From positions 49,139,131 through 49,203,130 of the forward strand of contig OX359247.1 in the NCBI GenBank assembly GCA_947179485.1: a stretch of DNA of 64,000 bases, in the 5' to 3' direction. Shown one piece after another: positions 12,461-22,474 of the stretch; within the stretch, counting starts at the first letter, position 1; each line of letters begins with the position of its first letter. The stretch comes from Allacma fusca. Its lineage: Eukaryota; Arthropoda; Collembola; Symphypleona; Sminthuridae. Made by a program: the position numbers and the translations under genes. The notes below the pieces were generated by a model. That model worked only from the letters and a program-made list of their open reading frames with translations, made no database searches and had not been told where the DNA came from.

Positions 12461-13171
12461 ATGGCCAGATTCAACTTATTCCTAGTCGTTGTCGTAGTCG
12501 CAATGGGCTTGTTCATTGCTACTGAGCTGGCAGAGGGCGCTATGGATCCGTACAAGCAGCAACAGCCGCCATTCAATGGAGGGATCTTTGGCAAACGAAA
12601 CTCAGGTGATAATTAGTTGCACTAATAAAAATTATTAATTCATAATTTTAAACGGGATTTGTTGCACCTTGTGCCGGAACTAGTTGACATTTTTAGGGTA
12701 CTGTTGAGGTAGAACAGTTTACATGAAGTGTAAATACATTTTATTTAGTCGCTACTTCAGCTGTATCATAAACAAAATTAAAGTACAGCAGATAATTTCA
12801 TTGATTTCTTAGAATGGACGTAATTGCTGGAGTGTATTCAACTCTAGTATCAGTTTTCCGGACTTTTAATCCTACAAAAGCAATTTCGTACTTTCCGCCT
12901 TACATTAGTAGGAATAATATTCAAAACAAAAATCGTTACTGTGCAACACGGGAACAATAGCCGAGGAGAGACTAATGGAAATATTTTGTCAAACAATTTT
13001 CTATATATAATTTCTGTGGTTATCTGTTTGTGAAGTTCATGTGGCTAAACGAGTTGAAACCAAATTACAGGAGGGATTCTTGTTGATGGAGTAAAAGCTG
13101 TCCATTCTTGGAGGTCCGTATGTGATGTGGCCATTGAAACTTGCAGTTCTCTCTTTTTGGAATCCAGATGA
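12461..13171 (+). CDS. SIFa: SIFamide-type neuropeptide precursor (81 aa, 2 exons)
   Basis: SIFamides are arthropod neuropeptides, normally a C-terminally amidated RKPPFNGSIF released just after the signal peptide and acting through a GPCR. Exon 1 (12461-12605) encodes a hydrophobic signal peptide (MARFNLFLVVVVVAMGLF...), then MDPYKQQQPPFNGGIF, then GKR, the usual amidation glycine plus dibasic cleavage site, then NS as in known precursors. Exon 2 (13071-13171, phase 1 join AG|GA) supplies the family's two-cysteine tail, here SVCDVAIETCSSLF, matching the spacing C-x6-C of other precursors. Without splicing the frame stops 11 bases after the donor, so the intron is needed. Oddities: the core is QQPPFNGGIF-amide, so RK is QQ and Ser is Gly, and the N-terminus is longer than the usual 12 residues. 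Identity as the SIFamide gene is strong; the exact signal cleavage site is inferred. Confidence 0.9.
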
Positions 13172-13489
13172 ACTTCATCTCTACATTTCCAATTTCCTTT
13201 TTCATGTTATCTATCGTTAAATTTCCCTAAAAACCCTATGAAGTAATTCGACTATATGTTTATTATTATTGATGGGTTTTAGGAACTTTACTTTATTTAC
13301 ATACTCTTCTTATGTATTGCCCAATTGTATGAGAGATTTAATGTAAAATATGAACTATTAAATATAAAGCAAACAAAAAATTACGCTTCTTGTCTACTGC
13401 CAAAATTTTCATTTAGCAAGTCATACATACATACGTACTTACATATAATTTAATCCATGATTTCCTATTTGACGGACAACGTCTAAATC

Positions 13490-13789
13490 TTGTCCTGCAT
13501 TTACATACAAATATTATTCCAAGTACTAGGATGTGTAGATGAACAAGTCCCCTGGTTGAACTTGAGTCATGGATTCAGTTTATGGTCACTTGATTGGCAT
13601 AGCAAAAATTATGGTCTGCACTCAATGTCATCCCCAGAAGACGTACCAATAAACGTTAATGATTTATGTAATTTTTTAACATTTAATTCCATGAACAGCA
13701 CTGAGTTTACGCAGTCGCAAGATTTATTCATAATAAAATACAGGAAGCAGTATTTCAATCAATGGACAAAGGGTTCTGAGTATCTATAA
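13490..13789 (+). CDS. Uncertain open frame, possible terminal exon
   Basis: A 99-codon stop-free stretch reads like protein (for example VDEQVPWLNLSHGFSLWSLD and KYRKQYFNQWTKGSEYL) and ends in TAA at 13787-13789. It has no ATG near its start; the first ATG is internal, at about residue 45. A weak acceptor-like TTCCAAG stands just upstream at about 13517. I do not recognise a family and found no partner exon. It sits 0.3 kb after the SIFamide gene on the same strand but is out of that gene, which already has its stop. It may be a chance frame. Confidence 0.2.
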   Translation: MSCIYIQILFQVLGCVDEQVPWLNLSHGFSLWSLDWHSKNYGLHSMSSPEDVPINVNDLCNFLTFNSMNSTEFTQSQDLFIIKYRKQYFNQWTKGSEYL

Positions 13790-14560
13790 AAAAATTGCTT
13801 AGGCCCGTTGAAATGTTTGTGGTTCGTTTTGACGATTTCACAATTATTGTGTTACACATGTAGAGTGCGTTTCAAATATTTCAAAATTCATATTTTATTA
13901 TAACTAACTGCACGTGTACAAAGATAATGAATTATTGCTCGTCTCTGGACACTCGGACTCGAGACAATCGATTGGGGGGAAAGAGTTAATACAATAAAAT
14001 GTGTGGTCTTCTAGTATGGCTGCACACGCAGGGGGCAGTCTGAATTCCAGGTAAATGGTTTGCAAATATTCTGGTATGAGGTCTATGCATGTTTGTATGT
14101 AATTACATATGTAATATGTATCAAAATATGATTTGTTTCTCTAATTATTTTACAAGTTTGATCTTCTACGCTTTTTGCCCATTTTCTGATATAGTAAAGC
14201 ATCAAATGTAAATTGTACTTGCAAATGTTGGTGCACAAAATTGTTTAATCTTTTGTTATCCATGTGCAAACTTGACGTACTCTGACAAAAGTATCACAAT
14301 TATTTTCAGTTCACTGTGTAGCATGTAAGGAGTTATATGAAATGAATACATATGTAGCACCATTTTAATTCAAACCCCTGGAAGTATTCTTTAAATAATT
14401 TCAACACCTGCATGTAACTATAAATACTGATACATACAATTTTCTTATTATGTAATTCCTATGTAGGGTCAGTCATACCTTCACAAGGTAAGGTCACTGT
14501 AAATGGCTACACTTACAACACTACAGAAATTAGCACTCGCTTTGCTGGATCGCTGGAGGA
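13790..14560. other. Intergenic region between convergent genes
   Basis: About 770 bp of AT-rich sequence between the uncertain plus-strand frame and the 3' end of the minus-strand acyl-CoA-binding protein gene. No feature was recognised. Confidence 0.4.
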
Positions 14561-15340
14561 CTAATTACGTGGGTTGCAAGAGCAACAGGTGGACCCAGTT
14601 CCAGAATCAAGAGAAGCGAGACTTCCATTGAAAGTTGAAGGAAAGTGAGGGCCATACTTTTCTACTAAAACCTCTACCAACTGTATGTATCGTTCCATTG
14701 CCTCCAGTTTTGACATGCCCCGAAGAGCCAGTCGCGTTTGGGTTTTTGTTACATCAGTCATTACGAAAAATTTTGGATCATCTACATACATACAAAACCA
14801 AGCACCCATTGAACCCACTGATTGATGTAGGTGTAAGAAGTCAGAACCAGAATACTAGTAGTACGTAGGCACACTCAAAATGGTACCTAATGCAAAAATG
14901 AAGTTTAAAAAACCAATTTCCCACTTACTCAGTAGTTTCCAACAATTGCAGCCACCGACTGTTGCTTGCTCAAAAAACCAACTCAGTTCTGTTGTTTCTG
15001 ATTCCGTGAGCACCTTCCGTTTAACCATTTTCCTGGCCTTTGATGCAGCTTTGGAAAATTCCTAAAAAAATCAATGATTTATAATTCCAAAGGTAGTAAG
15101 TACTTGACTATATGTTTGATTTTAAGGTCAAATAATGTTCTTGCTATGTGCACAATAGTACATGAGCAGCAGTTAATATTCTTAACTTGATTATTGTAAG
15201 TGTGTTCTGTGACAGCAACCAAGAGCACAAAGAGTTAAAAACTAAAAAGACAAATAATTATATTATATTAGTAAAGTATTAGTACACACCTTTTCCAACT
15301 CCTGTTTGTTTAAAATGTTCCTCACTGCTTTGCCTTGCAT
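14561..15340 (-). CDS. Acyl-CoA-binding protein, divergent, with Cys-rich tail (134 aa, 3 exons)
   Basis: ACBPs bind long-chain acyl-CoA in the cytosol through a four-helix fold. Exons on the minus strand: 15340-15290, 15061-14929, 14781-14561; phases 0 and 1 close. Family landmarks are EFSKAASKARKM, a T-E-L-S-W-F-F-E-Q-A-T-V-G block (usual YKQATVGD), RGMSKLEAMERYI and VEKYG. Compared with bovine ACBP numbering, the ligand residues Tyr28 and Lys32 appear as Ser and Glu, and Trp55 and Trp58 as Thr and Arg; Lys54 and Tyr73 appear kept. After KYG, where small ACBPs end, there are 27 more residues ending in GSTCCSCNPRN, whose clustered cysteines could be lipidated (inference). The start ATG at 15340 gives a normal-length N-terminus. 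A minus-strand TATA box lies about 210 bp upstream. Fold assignment is firm; ligand binding is uncertain. Confidence 0.85.
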
Positions 15341-15548
15341 TTTCCCAGAGTCTTTCGTTTACAACAGAGTTGGAATGTTTTAGAGGTATAACAACTGTGT
15401 TGAAAAAATTGCTGAAATTATTCTTAACTTGTACGTACAATAGCTATTGTTAAACCCGATTATTCTTGCTGGTTGAGGAGATACAATATTTGAGCGTTAA
15501 ACGGGTAAAGGAGCCGGGAATACTGAAGGAATCTGGGTGCTTTGGGGG

Positions 15549-15555
15549 TTTTATA
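15549..15555 (-). promoter_or_regulatory. Possible TATA box of the acyl-CoA-binding protein gene
   Basis: TATAAAA on the minus strand lies about 210 bp upstream of the ACBP start codon. A start site about 30 bp downstream would leave a leader of about 180 nt. An open minus-strand frame that runs through it (15654-15460) is taken to be chance. Confidence 0.4.
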
Positions 15556-17275
15556 GCTTTTGTAATACCTACGTAGTCCCACACTGGAGGAGCGTTTGGA
15601 TGAAAGGGCGGCTTCAATCACGGAATCAACAGCTGACCTGAGCTTTCCCAACATCTTTCATCGTGCTAGCAACAGCATAATTGAGACCCGACAAGGGAAA
15701 TCACGAGTTGTTACTACATTACATAATAAGTGTGTTTTTGCGGGTGCGATAATCGATAAGTTGAGCATTGCGACTCGTCCATGATCATCCGTCCTTAGAG
15801 CAATGTCCGGAAAATCCGGAGTCTAGTGAAAATTATTGGATCCGTATCATACCAGAGTCTTGTTGTAGCACCTGTCAGATGAGTGCTTGTAAAGGACGGA
15901 GCATTCAAATGCGTCTATGGTTTTTCATCAGCAGGGAAGGGAACCAATTCTGCCAAAATGGCATTCCCTTCCATGGAGGAGCATTCAGGGAGGACTATAT
16001 AGAGAGCTATGCAGTCTTTAGAACACGTACTATACTATAAGCTGGACGTCCACTCAACTGTCCAGCGGATTTCCGCTCTCTCAATATCAGACCACGGCTA
16101 TGTAATTACGTGATTATCACCTTATTTAGGATATACAGGAAAAAGTGTGCTCGTGACTAGCAGCAGCGTGCATTGAGAACGTAATGTCACACGTCTGTAG
16201 CCCATGTCGATTTTGCTGTGTTTGCATGTTCAGCTCCAAATTCCAGATCATAAAACTCGAAGTCATTTTTTTAGCTCACAATCCTATACTGTAGTAGGAA
16301 GCTCTGCGTCTAATATTTTAGCAATCAGGAGCACTTGTGGAAGATTGAATCTCATGCATGGAGTAATATCGTGCTCTTGCACTTTTTCTTTCCACGTGTT
16401 TCTACATTTATGTATGTACATACGTAGAATCTACAGTATACCAAGAACACTACAAAAGGAATAACCTTATGTGTTCTTACAATTAGTGTCAAGTATAATG
16501 AAAATGATATTAATTAAGTATGAAAATAAAATACTACTCCTGGTTTGGGTTCTTGTAAAGGAAAGTGCAATTATTTCGTTAGGGGAAAGAGCTTAATAAA
16601 GTAAGATGTATGACTTAATTTTTCCTGCGTGTATTTTTATTTTATTTGATTTATACCGGTCATCCAGAAGTGAACGAGATAATAGAGGATTCAAAGAAAA
16701 ATATGAAAGCATTTGCCAATAAATAAACTTCCTATGAATATAGCATGGTTATGGTTCAGGTGCCAAATGTGTCACAAATACTTTTTAGGGATTTAAAAGA
16801 CAAAAAAATCTCCATTAGTTTTTCAAGAGAATGTCAACAGTACGGTAAGGAAATGATGGACCAAATAAATACCGTTGATGATACACTGAGACTGGAGTTA
16901 AATCAGACGATTATCAACTCCTTTCCCATTTTTTCCTCTTTACCACCACTGTTCGCATTGAAATGTGGTATTTCCGTTGCATTGTTCGGAATTATAGTAA
17001 CACGCCATGTAATTATAATTATTTGCCATGTTTTTAATACTAGATTTTGTGAATCAGCATATTTGCAAAAAGGAACCTGGACGTAAGCTTCACGTAATAG
17101 TAGTAAGTATAATTCTGAGGGAAAAGATAATAGAGTGATTTTTACTTTCACTATGTGACCTACAATTTTCAATACGTTGGCTGTTAATCTGTCTGTATTT
17201 ACCAGTTTAAATTAAAACAGCGTCTCGTGTGTTGGGATTTTATCTCCGGAGCATAAAACATTCCAGTGCTAAAAT
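15556..17275. other. Divergent intergenic region between the ACBP and first CD36-family genes
   Basis: About 1.7 kb between two genes transcribed away from each other, so it probably holds both promoters. Open frames at 16204-16464 and 16745-17086 on the plus strand have no recognisable homology or splice support. I see no clear TATA box at a fitting distance before 17276. Confidence 0.4.
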
Positions 17276-19572
17276 ATGGGTATGTTGACACCTAAGCTGT
17301 TGGGAATCATTTCCATCGTCAGCCTACTTGGGACCATTATCATAAGGTGGGGCATTGTGGATCCCATTGTGAACGCTGAACTATCAAAGGTAAGACCCAG
17401 TTTCTTAATTAATTTATTCAAAATTGGATCCCTCAAATTTGTTTTTGGGAATGACGAATTTCTGGTAACAACTGAATATTCTTTAAAATAATAACTATGA
17501 AATGACTAATAACTATGAACAATTACTTTTGTTTGAAGAGACTACGTTTAGAGCCTGGAACCCAAATTTGGGATATATGGACAAACGTTCCGATCCCAAT
17601 TTACATGAAATTTACTTTCTTCAATGTAACAAATCCGGAAGAAGTAATACGAGGAGCTAAACCTATCGTCGAAGAAATTGGCCCTTACGTTTATGAGTTA
17701 GTAATTACTATTATTATTTATATAAGAATTTACATTATCTTTTAACGTATATATTATATTTTATATTTATATATAAAAATACAGTATATACAGTATATTT
17801 TAAATTTTCAGGGAAAAAAGGAGGAAGATAGTGTTGAACGTGAATGATGAAACTGTGAAGTATCGTCCCAAAACTTATTACTATTTCCGCCATGATATGT
17901 CTTACGGGACCGAAGATGACAACATTACCATGCTCAATGTCCCGTACGTGGTACGAATTCCCTTTTGGTGCATTTTTTTCAGGAACGTTTATTTTAAGAT
18001 CATTTGTTGACATACATAGTTACTAACATACAGAAATTGACTATTGACCAATAGGGAATAGCTAGAATAGCCTGGCAAGTCTCTAAGCAACCTTTTGTAC
18101 TTGAAATGCTTGATGATATGCTGAGTGATAAAGGGGAACAGCTTTTCCACACTCATTCAGTACGAGATTTCCTCTTTGATGGAGTTTCCATCGAAAATTT
18201 CATGGCTCTCCTGTCTTTTCCTGGTGCTGATGCTTACGACATCAAAATACCCAAGAGATTACAGGATGGAGATTTTGGATTCCTAGACGATGTAAGTTTC
18301 TTACTACGTTCTTATGTTTCAAGGTGACTGTCCCAATGTGTTAAGCCTGGACGATTAAATAAAGTAATTAAATGAACATAGAAAAATGGAACTGCCGATG
18401 AAGTTTGGGTAGTGAAAACAGGGAAGGATAACAACGACAACTTCGGTAAAACTGTGTCTTGGAACGGAAAGCCTTCGCTGTCATTTTGGAAGGACAGTAA
18501 GTGCAACAAAGTGGACGGGACGGATGGTACCATTTTTCCTCCCTTTGCGACCAAGCATGATATCCTAACTGCATTTTCTCCAGATCTTTGCCGGTTGGGG
18601 ATTAAAACTCATTCACCTTTCGGAAATTCCTCAAAAGTTTAAAACTGACTGAATTTTTCTAAACATTTGACTTCTTTTAGAGTGGTTAAAATGGTGTATA
18701 ACCAACCGAGCGAGATGATGGGAATCCCAACGCTGAGGTTCGGTTTTTCTCCAGACTTGTTTGGCAGTGTGAAGGAGTACCCGGAGAACCAATGCTATTG
18801 CCAAGACACTTGGGAGTACTGTCAGAAGGGTGGTGTCGTTTCTTTAGCACCATGTATCGGTGGTAATTATTCATCAATCCTGTCATATCACTAATGCTCC
18901 TAAAGGTCAATACATTTTGAGTGCCAGTTTGTTCAACTTCCAATTAAATTCTGCAGGAGCCCCAGTTTTTGCCTCCCGACCTCATTTCATGGGAGCCCAT
19001 AAAGATTTCATTGACGGAGTTGTAGGAATGACTCCTCATGGGGATTACTCCAGTTACGCTGATATTGAGCCTGTAAGGTAGTCTTAGATACATTAGAACT
19101 AACAAAATATTTTTATTGAATGAGATGATTTGTTAATAAGCATTGGGAACATTTCAGCACATCGGCTTACCTATAAAAGCAACTCTAAGAATACAAATTA
19201 ATGTAGAACTGGAGCCATACGAGTCGATGCCAAGTTTCGCTAGCGTCCCCCACGTCATGTTTCCGCTTTTGTGGCTAGAGGAGGTAACTACAATTATTAT
19301 TAAATTAAATTATTGTATTTCAATATATTTAAACTATTCTCATACCTTGATGCTCAGGCATAGAATTAATTGGATTGGGATTTAATTACGTTTAGACTGT
19401 GTCCGCCACTGAGGAATTGTTGGCTCCAATCAAGTTACTAGTGATTGGGTTGAATATCTTGGATGTGGTAGCAGAAATCTCTATAGCCCTGGGTTGCTTG
19501 GGGATAATCTTTGCTGTTGCATGGCACGTCATGTCGAACAACTGGCATATGAAATTATCTGAGAGTTCATGA
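17276..19572 (+). CDS. CD36-family scavenger receptor class B, first copy (485 aa, 9 exons)
   Basis: CD36/SCARB proteins are two-pass membrane receptors that bind lipids or lipoproteins at the cell surface or in lysosomes. Exons: 17276-17389, 17539-17696, 17812-17950, 18055-18291, 18382-18593, 18681-18859, 18957-19072, 19158-19283, 19396-19572; all phases close. The N-terminal membrane segment is about residues 7-29, and the C-terminal one about 455-473 with a short tail. Family blocks are WTNVPIPIYMKF, GPYVYEEKRRK, LNVPYV, VDGTDGTIFPPF, GAPVFASRPHF and YADIEP. Six ectodomain cysteines (KCN, DLCR, QCYC, EYCQ, APC) match the three disulfides of CD36. The ATG at 17276 directly precedes the first membrane helix, so the N-terminal cytosolic part is only a few residues, much shorter than in the second copy at 48.6-59.0 kb. 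The ligand cannot be deduced. Confidence 0.93.
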
Positions 19573-20867
19573 TGTTCATTTTGAAAGGCTTTTTGTAGCT
19601 TAACCTATTGTAGGCATAGATATAGACTTCCTGTATGAATTCCAGTTGCACAGCTACGGCTTCATATATCTTCTATTTTGGATTCGAAGTAATAATTATG
19701 TTTAGATTAATATATTTAAATATTCTTACTATCATTAATTTATAATATAACCGGTTGGGACAACTTTCAAGAATTAGTAGCCACTGTGTGCTCCAATTAA
19801 CTGCCGTAAGGTCTGTTTTAATTTATTGTACATTGCACCTCTTCAAGTAAATTCCTCTGGAATACATTTATAATTTATTATACATTATACAGTATAATAA
19901 CTATTATTGTTGCTCAAAATCTAATGAATTTTTAAAACACAGAATCATTTCCGAATATGAAATTGGCAGTTTCTGAGGAGTTTTGAACTTTGAAAGGTTA
20001 TCCTATTATTTATGCCACTCATTGTCAGAGAGATTTGAAGCATTATAACTGTGACTTTCTGTAGTTTTTCCCTTCATGGTTTTACTTTGTATATACATAA
20101 TGATTAACTCTATTATGAAACATGAATATGACATTCATGAAAATAAACTAGAGTCTTAGAAACTTTAAAACACAAAAAAGCTCTATCTTCGGGAAAATGA
20201 AATAATATCGAAATTCCGTAAAAGTTTGTTCATTTATGTATAGGTACTACTGTTTGTAAGAGTGTACTTGATAGGCGGTAAACACGTTATGGAGGTCGGT
20301 TGGGGTAAGTTAAAACAAGTGTCGTTTATTCAGGAGGGGGCGCATACTAAACGTAATCATACTGTCTCATGTCCAGAAATTTAATCTCGTGGTCGAAGAA
20401 AATACAAATAAGCCACTCTTATTGCAAATAATTATACCTCGACTTAAATTTGTCGTGGTTTATCATCACCTTTGCATATGGCAAATAGATAAAAAAACTA
20501 AGAGTTTATACTCCGAATGTAATGCCTTAAAAGTATCTATCTGCATAAAATACGCTAGCGTGTCCATGTGCATGGTTCACTCAAAATTCTGCCAAATTAT
20601 TCATACCAACGAATAATTCAAAATATGCTGAATTTGAATAAGAACTCGTCTTCGAATGGATTTGGTTGGACCCTATGCAAGAATTAGACCTGATATCCCA
20701 ATCATTTTTAAGTAATTGCACTGACGACACTGTTGATTGTCAATTGTGACTGCCTCCTCTTGAAACGTACCCTCATCCTTCATATCACCCCTATAGAGAG
20801 CTACAGTGAAATAAAATAATTTTGAACTTTATTGACTGTTAATATCTAACTAATCAATAATTGAGTC
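19573..20867. other. 3' flank of the first CD36-family gene and intergenic DNA
   Basis: About 1.3 kb of AT-rich sequence. A canonical AATAAA at 20142-20147 is the likeliest poly(A) signal of the CD36-family gene, though it is 570 bp after the stop. An open frame at 20389-20616 begins with GTG and looks like chance. Confidence 0.4.
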
Positions 20868-21500
20868 ATGAAAACGCATTTGAAGAATATATTAGTATGC
20901 TTCGTTGCGGTGTCATTTGTTGCAAAACATGCGACAAGTATTCCGATCATGCACCAGCAAACCAACTCAGGTAGGAAATCCCTCGGAGTTAGAAAAATTG
21001 GATTTATAGAATTTTACAAATAATTATATTACAAATTTGGTTCTCCTTATTTCGCAGCTTTTCATCATCCTCCCTCCAAAATTCATGATTATGAATTTCT
21101 CACACCCCCGAAACTACATTCAGGAGGAGAGGTGCCCTCAGCTCCTGTGGGTGTAATGGGAAGGTCCGAAGATGATTTTAACAGGGATTACCACATGAAT
21201 GCCCGGAACGTCCCACCCAAGGGACCTCACTATCAGCCTCCGGTTAAAGCAAATAGTGGCAGAAGACTCAAAATCGTGCGTAATAACATCGAACAACAAT
21301 TATTTCAAGAGCCCTTTACACAACCGGAAGCGTACGTACCCGTTGCCCGTACCCGAAAAGAAAGCCTCCAACCATCTCGTGACAATAATAAACCAAAAAC
21401 ACTGAGTCCAAATTCCGAGTCCCAGCATTCTGCCCGAGGTGTAGCAGATCCCGAATCTGAGTTTCATAGTCATCCTAGTCATGGTCCGAATCGACAATAA
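20868..21500 (+). CDS. Secreted Pro-rich protein, form ending in the proximal last exon (181 aa)
   Basis: Exon 1 (20868-20970) encodes a signal peptide, MKTHLKNILVCFVAVSFVA, followed by a few mature residues (SIPIMHQQTNS), and ends phase 1 at TCAG|GTAGG. Exon 2 (21058-21500) joins as GCT and continues AFHHPPSKIHDYEF..., a hydrophilic chain rich in Pro, His, Ser and Asn with the block GPHYQPPVKANSGRR, ending in TAA. There is no membrane segment, and no cysteine apart from one in the signal peptide. A second phase-compatible acceptor lies inside exon 2, before GAGGAGAGG at 21123. I do not recognise the family. Dibasic stretches could be processing sites, but there is no repeated peptide. A distal alternative last exon follows (next entry). 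Confidence 0.6.
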
Positions 21501-21623
21501 TTTATTATTAATGCCAAATTTACTTTTACTTGCACATTTTAACAAAAAATGTATACTGTGTGTGGAACTTAAAAATGAAGAACGTTCTGCAAATTAATGT
21601 ACTTCCAATATTTTAAATTGCAG

Positions 21624-22168
21624 GAGGAGATCATATTTGTATCAGCGGAATATGTCGATCTCTCCCAGATCCATATTTTGAACAGGCATTACCCACAGAA
21701 AAGCAAGACTCACATTCAGAAAAAAGACGCAGACCTCCCAATGAGGAGAAACGAAGCCCGAACCACTTTGAAATGCCAATCATTAGACAAAAATCCAACA
21801 ATGGTCCGCCCTATCAGCCATCTCCCCTCAAAAGAGATACCCATCACATACAAAAGCCTTTAAACATTTATTCAATCCAGGACATTCCTCCAGAAGCTCA
21901 ACCGATGAGAATTTTGGAAAACAACTCTCAAAATCCAAATCCCCTCTATCGTGGGCACCAGCCTTTCAAGAAAGTATCAGACTCGGTTTTTATCTTCAAA
22001 CCAAGTTCAATGGAATCCAAACTAACAGATTTCGACAACATGAAACATTTTATTCAACCTGGTAGCAGCTCAAATACCGGCATTTTGCTTATTATGGATA
22101 TCAGTGAAGCTTACGATACTTATGAAACGAAACTGGAAACAGAGGAAGATAATTCCCTTTCACCTTGA
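21624..22168 (+). CDS. Alternative distal last exon of the secreted Pro-rich protein gene
   Basis: The acceptor TTTTAAATTGCAG is followed by GA, which completes a Gly codon if joined to the phase 1 donor at 20970. The frame then stays open for 180 codons to TGA at 22168. It begins GGDHICISGICRSLPDPYFE, has a basic stretch EKRRRPPNEEKRSPNHFE, and a block NNGPPYQPSPLKRD that resembles GPHYQPPVKANS of the proximal exon. It ends with an acidic segment (YETKLETEEDNSLSP). Joined to exon 1 it would give a secreted protein of about 215 residues. No donor in the proximal exon is obvious, so mutually exclusive use is the simplest reading, but no transcript evidence is available. A separate downstream gene lacking a visible start is the alternative. 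Confidence 0.55.
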
Positions 22169-22468
22169 AACTATCTATATGAGATGTGCAAAATTATTCT
22201 CATAAATTAGATGTTTTGAGGAACTCCCTACAAAGACTTGTTGCTACAATCACTTCAACCCCTTTTTTAATATTTGTTATTCAAATTATTTCCTAAAGCC
22301 TGTAGTGTAAGCAATGATAATTTATTACAAGTAGATTAACCAGAGTAATGTCTATTATTTTGTGAAGAGTAGTATAGTTAGGTAACTTTTTCCAACGATC
22401 GCTCAGCTAGTGAATTTATAATTTAAAAAGGTTTTGAATGTGGGAAATTTCAGCGTATTCAAGGAAGG

Positions 22469-22474
22469 AATAAA
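22469..22474 (+). other. Poly(A) signal AATAAA of the secreted Pro-rich protein gene
   Basis: A canonical AATAAA about 300 bp after the stop of the distal last exon. No canonical signal is seen between the proximal stop at 21500 and the distal exon. Confidence 0.45.

Noticed and set aside
15460-15654. Minus-strand frame MLGKLRSAVDSVIEAALSS..., resembling a mitochondrial presequence
   Set aside because: It runs through the probable TATA box of the ACBP gene, has no convincing donor in phase and no recognised product.
16745-17086. 113-codon plus-strand frame upstream of the first CD36-family gene
   Set aside because: No family resemblance, a low-complexity second half, and an overlapping minus-strand frame of similar length; probably chance.
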